This document shows, in pieces, positions 30,748 to 40,975 of a stretch of 57,860 nucleotides of DNA (within the stretch, counting starts at the first letter, position 1; every line of letters starts with the position of its first letter). The notes under the pieces are model-generated. The model saw nothing but the letters and a program-made list of their open reading frames with translations, had not been told where the DNA came from and did no database searches. The DNA is taken from positions 112,416 to 170,275 of the forward strand of contig QEOQ01000267.1 of the NCBI GenBank assembly GCA_010279815.1, written 5' to 3'. The DNA is from Brachionus plicatilis (lineage: Eukaryota; Rotifera; Eurotatoria; Ploima; Brachionidae). A program made the translations under genes and the position numbers.

Positions 30748-31891
30748 TAGTGTTGGCAATCGATTATCAATAATCGATTCAATAATCGACTAACTTTAAA
30801 TCGACTATTTTTTTTTAGTCGATTATTTAATCGATTAAATTTTTTTAGTCGATTATTAAATCGATTGAATTTTTTTAATCGATTATTAAATCGATTTATT
30901 CTTTTTAGTTGATTATTAAATCGATTAATTTTTTTTAGTCGACTATTAAATCGACTAAACTTTTTCAGTCGATTATTAAATCAACTAATTTTTTTAAATC
31001 GATTATTAAATCGACTAATTGTTCTTAATCGATTTTTAAATCGATTAAATTTTTTTAGTCGATTATTAAATCGATTATTTTTTTTTAGTCGACTTTTAAA
31101 TCGACTAATTTTTTTTAGTCGACTATTAAATCGACTAATTTTTTTTAGTCGACTATTAAATCGATTAAATTTTTTTAGTCGACTATTAAATCGACTAATT
31201 TTTTTTAAGTCGATTATTATTTTAGTCGACTATTAAATCGAATTATTTTTATTTTGCTTTAAATCTATAATTTTAAATCAATTAAAAACCTTTTTTATTA
31301 AAAAATAATATTTTTTGCCCTCCTAAATTTTAATTTCGAGATAAATTAGAAGTATTATAGTCATCTAGAAAAAATAATTCGATTTAATAGTCGACTAAAA
31401 TAATAATCGACTAAAAAAAATTAGTCGATTTAACAGTCAACTGAAAAAATTTAATCGATTTACTAGTCGATTAAAAAAATTGAGTCGATTTAATAATCGA
31501 TTTAAAAAAATAAGTTGATTTAATAATCGACTGAAAAAGTTTAGTCGATTTAATAGTCGACTAAAAAAAATTAGTCGATTTAATAGTCGACTAAAAAAAA
31601 TTAGTCGATTTAAAAGTCGACTAAAAAAAAATAATCGATTTAATAATCGACTAAAAAAATTTAATCGATTTAAAAGTCGACTAAAAAAAATTAGTCGATT
31701 TAATAATCGACTAAAAAAATTTAATCGATTTAAAAGTCGACTAAAAAAAATTAATCGATTTAATAATCGACTAAAAAAAATTAATCGATTTAATAATCAA
31801 CTAAAAAGAATTAATCGAAATAATAATCGATTAAAAAAAATTAATCGATTTATTAAATTTGTCAATCGATTGGAGTCGATTGCCAACACTA
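30748..31891. mobile_element. hAT-type foldback MITE built of about 30-bp TCGATTTAATAATCGA repeats
   Basis: Ends TAGTGTTGGCAATCGATT and complement. 8-bp target duplication TATTCAAC (30740-30747, 31892-31899). The left half is some 14 tandem units of about 30 bp (TTTTTTAGTCGATTATTAAA, TCGACTAA) and the right half is the same array inverted, about a 110-bp unrelated centre at 31250-31370. Each unit is itself a near palindrome. No coding. Confidence 0.9.
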
Positions 31892-32039
31892 TATTCAACA
31901 CAAAAAAATAACTATTCAACACAATTTCAAAACGATCATCACAAAATGATTTCTTCTCAACACAAAAATTAAAATTTGAAAAAAATACTTTTAGCACAAA
32001 AATTAGAAATAAAATAAATGCATTCAACACAAAAATTAA

Positions 32040-32258
32040 TGGCTTGATGAGAAAATTAAAAAAAAAATTATTTAAGAACTGTTATAAAGTTGAGCTTAAC
32101 AGTAAGAAATGTTATTGCAAGTTTTTCACTAAATTAGAATATTGTGCACATTTATTGGCATTATAAGAATTAAAAAAAAGGACCAATTTGTCAATAAACC
32201 TAAAAGAGGTAGAGCAAAAAATGCGGGAAAATGGTTTTCTAGAGACTAATTTTTTTTA
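32040..32258 (+). pseudogene. MULE transposase C-terminal relic (SWIM finger, AT-hook tail)
   Basis: SKKCYCKFFTKLEYCAHLLA is a SWIM zinc finger (CxC...CxH) as found at the end of MULE transposases. It runs into a TAA. In another frame follows KKDQFVNKPKRGRAKNAGKW, the usual basic KRGRxKxA tail. A stop and a frameshift separate the two. Confidence 0.6.
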
Positions 32259-32487
32259 ATTTCTTTTCTTTAAGCTTCGAAATTTACTTTATTTACCTAA
32301 CTTCCACTTATAAATATCATTAAATAAAATTTAAAATTAAAAAAAATTTATTTTATTATAAATATTTTTGTGTTGAAAAAAAATTTCCTTTAAGAATTAT
32401 TTTCAAACACAATTTTTTTTTTTTAAATATAATTTTTTGTGCTGAGAAGAAATCGAATTGTGTTGAATGTTTTTTTCATTATGCTAA

Positions 32488-32697
32488 TCAGAAATTGATT
32501 GTGTTGAAATAATATTCCCTTATTTCTTTTCTTCCGATATATCTTACTATATTATCAAAATGGTTAAGGTAACTTATAGCACCGAAGTGCATTGAATGAA
32601 AAGCTTGTTCAGCCAAACAGTGTCTAATATCTATTGATTCTAATGTGGCTATAGACAAATCCCTTGATGCCCTTCTATATAACTTCGGGACCTCCAA
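32488..32697 (-). other. coding-like minus-strand segment, unidentified
   Basis: VPKLYRRASRDLSIATLESI, then DIRHCLAEQAFHSMHFGAIS, then HFDNIVRYIGRKEIRE, ending in a stop. The last residues (YYFNTINF) come from the right end of the TIR element, so the frame was cut by that insertion. An upstream piece VARELKHLHRLLL (32700-32745) may be its previous exon. No family recognised. Confidence 0.4.
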
Positions 32698-33049
32698 AAT
32701 ATGAAAATGGTGCTTACCTTAGTAAGAGCCTATGTAAATGCTTTAATTCACGTGCTACTACTAAAATACTACTTTTGCTAGTTTTTAGTTTTAGAGTGCA
32801 CGTTTTTGCTTTTGATAGTTTCTAAATCAATTCTAATAAAGAAAGAAACCTGGGGATGCAAATGTAAAAAACCTACTTATTCGGCAATAAGCGGTTTACA
32901 ATGAAAATAATTAAAATAAATTCTTCTTAATAAATATTTTATTTAGTTAAGTTTTTGGCCGCTTCTAGTCTAAAGAAAAATACAATATATAAAGAAAAAA
33001 GAGATAGGAAAAAATTTAAATAAAAATAACAATATTAAAACGTGTACTA

Positions 33050-33100
33050 TTTATTTATTTGTTTTTCTGTACCGAGCTTAAGCTCCTTCAGAACTACAAT
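33050..33100 (+). repeat. interspersed hairpin repeat, copy 2
   Basis: ATTTATTTATTTGTTTTTCT, then the box at 33065-33093 (TTCTGTACCGAGCTTAAGCT, CCTTCAGAA). The A-rich tail is worn. Confidence 0.7.
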
Positions 33101-33252
33101 TACAACATACTTTTATATAATAAACTAAACATGCATATGTTATATTTTAAATCAAAATAAACTGTTCTTTAAGTGAAAAGATTTAGAGCTAACTCCAACA
33201 TAGCATTTAAATGCATTCCTTAAAATAATCTCAAATAAAAAAAAAGAAGCTT

Positions 33253-34659
33253 TTAAGAACTAGCTAATTTGGTAAATATATCAATCATGTGATCGCGCCA
33301 CAAGTGCACAATTTCTTGTCTTAAAAATTGCTTATTCCAGGTGATCGCCCAGCATAGTTTGCCATCTACTGTGCAAATGCCATTATAGGCAGCAGTTATA
33401 AAACACTCTGGCGTATAAGCGAGACCTTCATGATGCTCAAAAATTTCAATTGATCTCCTTGAACCATTCGAAGCTCCATTCATTCGACCAATATTTGAAA
33501 CAGCATACATGATAAACACATCTTTTGCCTTCCAGCCATTTTCCAGCATGTAATAGATATTCTGCTCCTGTACCAAGTTTGCTTCGGCAAAAAATGACTT
33601 CTGATTCAAATATTGGTGAATGGCCGCACTTCGCTTTTTTGCCATGTCCCAAAAGAGCTTAGACCAAAACTCAGACTCTGTTTCTTCATATTCAACTTGA
33701 ACATCGGGCACAAATGATGAAATCCACACTCCCATACAACTCTCTTCCAAAGGTGGCTCTAAAAATGGTCTCAGATTAACAGGCACTTGATACTTTACCA
33801 CCGGGTTAAGTGTTGAATTTGCCGAAAAATGCCTCACTATTCTTCTCCATGCCACTAAGGCAATCATCTCAAAGCAAGCATTCAGCTTTATTTTCAACTC
33901 AATTGATTTCCTAATGAAGTTAGCAAATGTCTCATGTGGCACATCAAGATAGCACATGCGGTGTACACTAGCCCGCCTTTTGTCAAATACTTCTTTTGCA
34001 GTCAAATAATCTTTACCATCAAAAGTTAAAAATTTTCCACTGTCAAATATTTTCTCATCCTCAAAAGTCTCTTCACTGCTATCCGGCTTTAAATAGTCAG
34101 GCACTAGCGTGACAATGGAAGGTTCATCTGTTGGACTGTACTCGAAGTCAGCCGCTTTCTTGCCGGCTCTCGTATCATTCGGATAGTTGAGCTCATGTGT
34201 AGCTCGCATTGTATTTTCATTTCTCATTATTCTTTCACTTCCACTTAGAATTGCGCTATGCAAGTCCTCTATTATGTTGAAAAGCTCTTGAACAACACAG
34301 TAGGCATTTTTACCATCAGTTATTGAATGATGAAGATTGATAATAAATCCATAGCGGAATAAATGGTTCTTTTTAGGCAGTTGCACAAAGAGAGCACGCC
34401 AGAGAAGACTGTTCTTCGAGTCTATTGGATTGTGGAACTCATTTTCATAGAGCAGTTTCCAGCAGTTTTCCATTTCAGCTTTGTTGTTGTTCTTTGACTG
34501 ATAGTAGGTGAAATGCACATTGTCAGAACACTCAACTAGTTCTTTGGGTGCTTGAGTCATGTAGTGTTTGGTTTGGTTGTCAACTTTAGCTTGCACAAAG
34601 TTCACTTGCAAAAGTGGATGCAGTTTGTTTCCATTCGTAAAAGCCTCGCAGTACCACAT
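33253..34659 (-). CDS. CoA-dependent acyltransferase-fold protein (alcohol acetyltransferase/condensation type)
   Basis: 468 codons from ATG 34659 to TAA 33253, no intron. HHSITDG at residues 110-116 is the HHxxxDG catalytic motif of the acyltransferase/condensation superfamily (His111 base, Asp115). A matching early segment (LHPLLQVNF, residues 13-21) and a late segment near residues 385-410 (MYAVSNIGRMNG, similar to the S.N.G motif) follow family order. Such enzymes move an acyl group from CoA or a carrier to an alcohol or amine. The substrate is not predictable. A further 46 codons of matching N-terminus lie upstream in another frame (34810-34673), so this start may be secondary. Intronless and GC-richer than its surroundings. 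Confidence 0.75.
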   Translation of the reverse strand: MWYCEAFTNGNKLHPLLQVNFVQAKVDNQTKHYMTQAPKELVECSDNVHFTYYQSKNNNKAEMENCWKLLYENEFHNPIDSKNSLLWRALFVQLPKKNHLFRYGFIINLHHSITDGKNAYCVVQELFNIIEDLHSAILSGSERIMRNENTMRATHELNYPNDTRAGKKAADFEYSPTDEPSIVTLVPDYLKPDSSEETFEDEKIFDSGKFLTFDGKDYLTAKEVFDKRRASVHRMCYLDVPHETFANFIRKSIELKIKLNACFEMIALVAWRRIVRHFSANSTLNPVVKYQVPVNLRPFLEPPLEESCMGVWISSFVPDVQVEYEETESEFWSKLFWDMAKKRSAAIHQYLNQKSFFAEANLVQEQNIYYMLENGWKAKDVFIMYAVSNIGRMNGASNGSRRSIEIFEHHEGLAYTPECFITAAYNGICTVDGKLCWAITWNKQFLRQEIVHLWRDHMIDIFTKLASS

Positions 34660-34672
34660 CCTTATTTGCCTA

Positions 34673-34810
34673 GAGGTCTATTTTAGAGTTGAGCAGAAAC
34701 AAACGTGGGTTCACATATTTTCCTTTAGATTGATCTTTTTCTATTACTCTTTCAACTGTGTACAATTCTCGTACAAGTTTCAAGCCTTGACAAAACACAG
34801 CTTCACTCAT
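34673..34810 (-). pseudogene. out-of-frame N-terminal segment of the acyltransferase
   Basis: ATG 34810: MSEAVFCQGLKLVRELYTVE, then RVIEKDQSKGKYVNPRLFLL, ending NSKIDL and TAG at 34672-34670. Acyltransferases of this family begin with such a R.L...E piece about 20 residues before the HPLL segment. Joining needs one stop and one frame change to be bypassed within about 45 bp. I see no GT...AG intron that does so in phase. Confidence 0.55.
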
Positions 34811-35388
34811 TTTTTCACTTTTATTTCTTTTTACCAAGTACGCTCATATTTATGTTAACCTACAAAAATTTCTCTCTATGTTGAAATTTTAATTCTAATC
34901 TCACTATTAAAAGTTTGTTAAAAAATAGTTTTTTATACGAGTAAAAATAATATAAATTATAATTTTTGAGAGAAAAGTGATCATATTTCTAGGGAAATAT
35001 TCAGCTTCGGGAGAGTAAAGATGGGAGAAATTTTTCGGAGCAGAGAAATTTTGTTTAAATAAAACATTAATAACTTTATCAGAATTAATATTGTTATAAA
35101 TATTTTTTAACAATAATTAACAAGTTTTGTTAAAATTTTAAAAAGGGATTTTGAGACATTTTATTTATTAATAAACAATTATTATTATTGTTATTATTAT
35201 TATTAAAATTTAGTTTTATCAGAAAAGATTTTACATATCAAATATATTTTAAGATAATTAGAATTATTAGTGTAAACTTCGATTTAAAAAAATTTAATAC
35301 AAAATTCAAAATTGAATTTTTTTTATATTTTAAAATTAGCTCCACAAATCAAAAATCGATTTTTCAAAATGACTGTAAATTTTGAAAT

Positions 35389-35460
35389 TAAGGTCTCAGA
35401 AATTTAAAACTTAAGTGATATCTGAATTTCTAATTTTTGACTTTGAATTCGTAAACTACG
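35389..35460. repeat. solitary terminal repeat of the 40976-42275 element family
   Basis: AAGGTCTCAGAAATTTAAAA through ATATCTGAATTTCTAATTTTTGACTTTGAATTCGTAAACTACG matches both ends of the 40976-42275 element. No partner end nearby. Confidence 0.6.
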
Positions 35461-35630
35461 TCCTTTGAAACTCTAAATTTCTTTTATTTTTGGGGGGCTT
35501 AATGAATCTAATGTCAAGTCTTTTTCTTTAAAAAAAAATAAAAAAACTATTGTTCTTTCTTAAATAATGAAACTACAGTGAATTCTCGATTATCGAGACC
35601 CATGATTATCGAGACTCGAGACTTTTTATA

Positions 35631-37312
35631 CAGTATGTTGCAAAAGTTTAGAAATTGGTTATTTTATTTATCTTAAATTGTTTATTTGTTGTATTTTACG
35701 AAAAATTGAGTGCAAAAGAAAAAAAATAAAAGCACTAATTTGTAGAATTTTTTTTTCTCTACAATTTGATATATGACACTCGGAATAAAAATATAATTAA
35801 CTTTTAAATATTTACAATGAAAAAACTTCCCCTAAAAAATAAAAAATAAAACTCGGTGCAAAAGTTTAGAAATTCGGATAATTCAAAAGTTTTAGCAATC
35901 ATTGCTACCTTTTTTCACACCTTTATAATTAATTCTTAAATAACTTCTAATTTTGAGCAAATTTTGCTCTTTAACTGTTTAAATTAAAAACTCTCCAACT
36001 CCTCACTTGGTCTCTAAATAACATTACCAAAAAATCTTTAATTTGGCAAAAAATGGGTGAAAAAAATGTGTCTAGCCCACCAAAATGGTAGATTGTGGTT
36101 CTGCTAAAAATTTGAGATATAAAGCAAAACGAAAAAGCCAAGTTGTCAGGTGTATCTCCAAAATGTGGCTCTTCAACTAAGAAACGATATGAAGAGACTG
36201 GTTCTGTCTCTGATCGAAGCCGTTCTGGTAGACATTGGAAGCTAACTTTAAGGGATGAAAATTACATTTTTAGATAGATTAGAAAATATCCTACATCAAG
36301 TTATCAAAAACTTGCCACTGATTTTAATTCTAAGACCCAGGAGGTTAGGATAAGCAAGTAAACTATTATGAGGTCTCTCCAAAAAAAAAAGCTTAGAGTC
36401 TCATACAGCGGTAAGAAAACTGCTTCTAAACATAAAAGAAAGCTAATAAAGATAAAAGTGGTATAAACAGAGACAGTTATTGTTAATTATAATTATAAAA
36501 GTTAATAATAGATACTTAACATAATTAAAATACTGTTAATTATGTTAAGAAGCTCTTTTTTTGGAGAGACCTCATAATAGTTTACTTGCTTATCCTAACC
36601 TCCTGGGTCTTAGAATTAAAATCAGTGGCAAGTTTTTGATAACTTGATGTAGGATATTTTCTAATCTATCTAAAAATGTAATTTTCATCCCTTAAAGTTA
36701 GCTTCCAATGTCTACCAGAACGGCTTCGATCAGAGACAGAACCAGTCTCTTCATATCGTTTCTTAGTTGAAGAGCCACATTTTGGAGATACACCTGACAA
36801 CTTGGCTTTTTCGTTTTGCTTTATATCTCAAATTTTTAGCAGAACCACAATCTACCATTTTGGTGGGCTAGACACATTTTTTTCACCCATTTTTTGCCAA
36901 ATTAAAGATTTTTTGGTAATGTTATTTAGAGACCAAGTGAGGAGTTGGAGAGTTTTTAATTTAAACAGTTAAAGAGCAAAATTTGCTCAAAATTAGAAGT
37001 TATTTAAGAATTAATTATAAAGGTGTGAAAAAAGGTAGCAATGATTGCTAAAACTTTTGAATTACCCGAATTTCTAAACTTTTGCACCGAGTTTTATTTT
37101 TTATTTTTTAGGGGAAGTTTTTTCATTGTAAATATTTAAAAGTTAATTATATTTTTATTCCGAGTGTCATATATCAAATTGTAGAGAAAAAAAAATTCTA
37201 CAAATTAGTGCTTTTATTTTTTTTCTTTTGCACTCAATTTTTCGTAAAATACAACAAATAAACAATTTAAGATAAATAAAATAACCAATTTCTAAACTTT
37301 TGCAACATACTG
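35631..37312. mobile_element. Tc1/mariner-derived 1.68-kb palindrome
   Basis: Ends CAGTATGTTGCAAAAGTTTA and complement, TA at each side. The two halves (35631 to about 36395, and about 36550-37312) are inverted copies with very few differences. Each contains the same N-terminal transposase segment, with a 150-bp A/T centre. The DDE half of the gene is absent. Transcription of either strand would give a hairpin RNA with a stem of about 760 bp. Confidence 0.9.
36050..36470 (+). pseudogene. Tc1/mariner transposase N-terminal HTH, mirrored at 36540-36900
   Basis: Reads VSPKCGSSTKKRYEETGSVS, then DRSRSGRHWKLTLRDENYIF, then KYPTSSYQKLATDFNSKTQE. This is the helix-turn-helix plus GR(H/P)-linker of Tc1 transposases (etGs..dr.rsGRp..lt.r.). 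Stops interrupt it (a TAG after YIFR). The same segment reappears on the minus strand in the other arm. No catalytic domain. Confidence 0.75.
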
Positions 37313-37597
37313 TATAAATTTTTGTTTCCCGAATTTTTTAAATCCTTTTACACGTAAAAAAAAATTGATTATCGAGACTCGAGTCTCGATAATTTTTTTA
37401 TTATCGAGACTTTATTTTATAATAAAACTGAGACTTTTAATGTAAAGTTTGCTTAATTTTCGAGACCTAAATTATGTCTTATTGAATATTTTTTCAATGT
37501 CAATTTTCTATGTTATATATAACATATGTAGAAAAATTGATAATTAAAAGCACCATTTTTATTTCTTTTATTCTTTGGTATTAAATTTCTCTTTTAG

Positions 37598-37855
37598 TAG
37601 ACAATGCTGGTGGTCACAATCTTTCTGCTGAATTTGTAAAAAAGCTAACACATATAAAAGTTGTTTATTTAGCCCCAAATTGTACATCTGTAATTCAACC
37701 ATGTGATGCAGGCATTATAAAAGCATTTAAATCTAAATATCGCAATTAACTAATTAACCCATTCTTCAGATCCTGAAAGCTATGAAAGTGATTTAGATCA
37801 CCTTGCTGCGATAAAAATCAGATTGGATAGCTTGAAAGAAACAAACAAATCTTAA
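37598..37855 (+). pseudogene. Tigger DDE_1 transposase C-terminal part
   Basis: After TTTTAG the plus strand reads DNAGGHNLSAEFVKKLTHIK, then VVYLAPNCTSVIQPCDAGII, then KAFKSKYRN. This is the DNA..H / LPPNtTs.iQP.DqG.I..fK core of Tigger/jerky DDE domains (second and third acidic residues both present). A further exon (37779-37855, DPESYESDLDHLAAIKIRLD) follows after a putative intron. The first part of the transposase is lost. Confidence 0.8.
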
Positions 37856-38557
37856 AAATTGATAACTTCATTTTTTTATTTTGAATCTAAATGATATTAA
37901 TTTGTATAATATACTTTAAATTTTTTATTTTTTTTTAAATAATATTTTTATATACAGTACTGCTACGAAAAACTGTTTTTACGTGAAATTACGTGAAAAT
38001 ACGTAATTTTACGTAATTTCCGGTAATTTCACGTAAAATTACGTAAAATTACCAAAGTAAAAAAAAGTAATTTTACCGGATTTTACGTAATTTTACGTAA
38101 AATTACCGGAAATTACGTAATTTTGCGTAAAAAGTAAAATTCCAAAAAATACTACTTTTTTTGAGAATTTTGGCCGTTTTTGACTTTTTTGAAATTTTTT
38201 GGTCCTGAATGCGAAAAAAAAAAAATTACTTTTTTTCACGTAATTTTACGTGAAATTTTATTTAATAGTGGTAAATTTTTGTAATTTTTAGTAAAAAAAA
38301 GTAAAAAAAAGTAAATTTTGTACAAATTTTAAAAAGCTAATTATAAACAATAAACAAAAATGCAAAAACAAAAATGTTTTTTATGGTGTAAATGCTCATG
38401 AAAACAATCACGTATTTTTTGACGTTTTGTTCGACGTTTTTTGTTTCTCGAGTAAAGTAAAAATATAATTTAATATTGACTAATATAAGCTCTTGAATGA
38501 GATAAAGTCATCAAACCGTCCACTTTAGAACAAACTTTATTTACAATGAATGAAAAC

Positions 38558-38702
38558 CAGAGTTGGTCAAAAGTCAAACTTTAAAGTCAGAATCGTTAAA
38601 AGTCAAAGTCAAAGTCTGACTTTGACTTGAGTTTAAAATAATTTCAAAGTCAAAGTCCAGACTTGACTTTGACTTCATGACTTTGACTTTTGACCAACTC
38701 TG
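38558..38702. mobile_element. 145-bp hAT MITE
   Basis: Ends CAGAGTTGGTCAAAAGTCAA and complement. 8-bp target duplication ATGAAAAC (38550-38557, 38703-38710). Internal AAAGTCAAAGTC repeats make it almost wholly self-complementary. It interrupts the coding segments of the host Tc1-type element. Confidence 0.92.
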
Positions 38703-39127
38703 ATGAAAACATTAATAAGCTAAACACAAATGTTTCGAAACTTAATAGCGAAAATGAAGCCATTAAAAAATTAATTATTGGGGGTGAAACTAACAGTTCT
38801 CTCTTTTCAGCAGGAACCAAAAGAAAGGCCGAAATCTAAAAAAAAAATTAAGTCAATAAAAAGCCATTTACAAATCGTCTCAGAAGTGAAATAATGAAGA
38901 GATTTGTAAATGACAAAGGTCAGACTCTAGGGTTTTATGAAAAAAAATTTCATAATGAAATGGAGGCGATAAAAAGTAAATATTTTAATGAAAAAAAAAA
39001 GCTTTAATTTTAAATTTTTTTTATTAAAGAAGATTTGTTGAAGCTGGTGCCAAAAAATTCAAATTTCAAAGAATCATGGAAAAAAGCTGGTGACAGCTTT
39101 AAAAATGATAAAAATAAAAAAAAATAA
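38703..39127 (+). pseudogene. coiled-coil ORF carried by a Tc1-type element, split by a MITE
   Basis: Segments: NENINKLNTNVSKLNSENEA and on to GTKRKAEI; KKPFTNRLRSEIMKRFVNDK and on to FHNEMEAIKSKYFNEKKK; EDLLKLVPKNSNFKESWKKA and on to a KNDKNKKK end. Short introns could join the three. Strongly lysine/glutamate-rich with heptads. No transposase motifs. The first segment starts immediately at the MITE target duplication, so the 5' part lies before 38550 (MNEN across the insertion point). Family unknown; possibly a captured host gene. Confidence 0.4.
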
Positions 39128-39684
39128 AATTCTGCAAAAATTTTTTCAAAGATTTAAAAATTTTACTTTTTTTTACTTTTTTTTACTTTATTTTACTAAA
39201 AATTACAAAAATTTACCACTATTAAATAAAATTTCACGTAAAATTACGTGAAAAAAAGTAATTTTTTTTTTTCGCATTCAGGACCAAAAAATTTCAAAAA
39301 AGTCAAAAAATGCCAAAATTCTCAAAAAAAGTAGTATTTTTTGGAATTTTACTTTTTACGCAAAATTACGTAATTTCCGGTAATTTTACGTAAAATTACG
39401 TAAAATCCGGTAAAATTACTTTTTTTTACTTTGGTAATTTTACGTAATTTTATGTGAAATTACCGGAAATTACGTAAAATTACGTAATTTCACGTAATTT
39501 CACGTAAAAACAGTTTTTCGTAGCAGTACTGTAAAAATTTTCGAGACTTTTATTTAAAATTGAAAAAGTCTCGAATATCGAATAAAGAGACAAATTATCG
39601 AGACTAATATTTTTGTTTCCCAAACGAGTCTCGATAATCGAGAATTCACTGTAGCGTAAATTTAATATTTAAGAAATTAATTAA

Positions 39685-40497
39685 TTTGTGATCAGTTGAT
39701 CTCCAAAGAATGTGATCATTGGTATCATGACGACTTTATGATCATATTGATCACAAAATTTTTGATCACCAAATTTGTGATCAAAAAATTATGAAAAACG
39801 ATCACAAAAAATATTTTTTAATCACCAAAATTAATCTTAACAAAAAATTAAAATTAATTTCAAAAATAGATTTTTTTGCATAAAGTTTTAAACTTACAAA
39901 TAAGCAAAATTGAAAAAAAAGTTTTGATATTTAAGTTTTGAGAATATAATAAATTTATTTCAATTCGAAAAAATTAAAAAAGACTGTGAAGAAGGAAAAA
40001 AAAATTTCAATAAAATTTTGGAATATGGACTCATTATTGGTGAACATTTTTGTACCAAACAATCTTGTAAAAAATCTGGCCAAAGTTTGAAGTTGGACAC
40101 TCGTAAACGGAGTAAAGATGCAAAAAATATTTTCGGCGTTGGCTAAACAAGTTTTGAGTGAGGAAATAAAATTGGCTGTAAAAAAGTCTTTGTGTAAATT
40201 TTCAGACCCGACCCCTTGTCCATTATGTGAAGAGTTAATGAAGAATGACAAGGGTGTGAAACTTCATATAAGTAAAAAACATCAATGACTTAAACATAAA
40301 TAATTTTTTTATTTTATTTTATTTTATTGATTATTTACATACTGATCACAAAAAAATAAATTTGATCACAAAATTTTTTGATTTGTTTTAATTTTTTTTG
40401 ATCACAAATTTGGTAATCGGAAATTTTGTGATCAAAATGATCATTAAGTCGTCATGATACCACTGATCACATTTTTTGGTGATCAACTGATCACAAA
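39685..40497. mobile_element. TIR element with GATCAC subterminal repeats
   Basis: Ends TTTGTGATCAGTTGATC and complement; the inverted match continues for about 65 bp (GGTATCATGACGACTT core). Further TGATCAC words crowd both ends, like the GGTCAC words of the Merlin element. No clear target duplication. It carries the C2H2 ORF at 40118. Confidence 0.75.
40118..40288 (+). CDS. 56-residue C2H2 zinc-finger ORF in a TIR element
   Basis: ATG 40118, TGA 40286-40288. Reads MQKIFSALAKQVLSEEIKLA, then VKKSLCKFSDPTPCPLCEEL, then MKNDKGVKLHISKKHQ: a single C-x2-C-x12-H-x4-H finger at the very C-terminus. The frame is open about 30 codons above the ATG, so an upstream exon may exist. Same layout as the relic at 24877-25080. 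Confidence 0.45.
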   Translation: MQKIFSALAKQVLSEEIKLAVKKSLCKFSDPTPCPLCEELMKNDKGVKLHISKKHQ

Positions 40498-40975
40498 GTC
40501 TTAAAGTTAACCCGTAATGTCTTCTCTCTAAATAAAGAAATTATCGCCGAATAAAAATTAAAGAAACTAGTGCTAATGAAAACAATCAACATAATTTTTG
40601 ATTGAGATCCTTGATTTGATTAAAAATTTTTGATTATTAATAATCTAGAAATAGAAACCGCTTATTCACATAATTAAATTTAAACTTTCCAAAAATAAGT
40701 TAACCATTCTTTTACCATTTGAAATAAAAATGAATCAAGATATAATATTACCAGTAATCTCTCATCCCATAATTATAAATAAAAATTATCGATATTGGTG
40801 GAGAACTGACATTAGTTGCTATGTCTTACGTAAAGAAAGGTGAAAAAGAGCGTAAAAAACAATTAACAGAAGAGACGAGTAGAGCAATTTAATTAAAATT
40901 GTATAAAATCCGATCAAAATATGATAACTTAACAAAATTTTGGAAATTTAAAAATAAAAATTTGTAAAATATAAT

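Larger units (their letters stand above)
30740..32511. mobile_element. older TIR element (TATTCAACACAA ends) split by the hAT foldback
   Basis: With the hAT insert removed, the left end reads TATTCAACACAAAAAAATAA and repeats TTCAACACAA words to 32035. The right end (32340-32511) repeats TTGTGTTGAA and closes TTGTGTTGAAATA. Between them is a MULE transposase C-terminal relic, so it is probably a MULE derivative. No clear target duplication. Confidence 0.6.
37955..39531. mobile_element. Tc1-type element with 370-bp ACGTAA-repeat arms and a non-transposase ORF
   Basis: Ends CAGTACTGCTACGAAAAACT and complement, TA on both sides. Arms of about 370 bp consist of ACGTAAAATTACG and CCGGTAATTTC words, then a unique stretch. 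The interior (38330-39130) has no transposase motifs but shows coiled-coil coding segments and a hAT MITE at 38558. Confidence 0.88.
35576..39651. mobile_element. pogo/Tigger-type element containing two nested Tc1-type elements
   Basis: Ends CAGTGAATTCTCGATTATCG and complement, TA on both sides (35574-35575, 39652-39653). Subterminal words ATTATCGAGACTCGAGAC repeat inside both ends and at 37365-37400. It holds a Tigger DDE relic (37598-37855). It was interrupted at 35631-37312 and 37955-39531 by two different TA-flanked elements, so insertion order is Tigger first. About 820 bp of its own sequence remain. Confidence 0.85.

Noticed and set aside
30755..31885. CRISPR-like array of about 30-bp repeats
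   Set aside because: No unique spacers; units are contiguous, palindromic and mirror-imaged within hAT ends with a target duplication.
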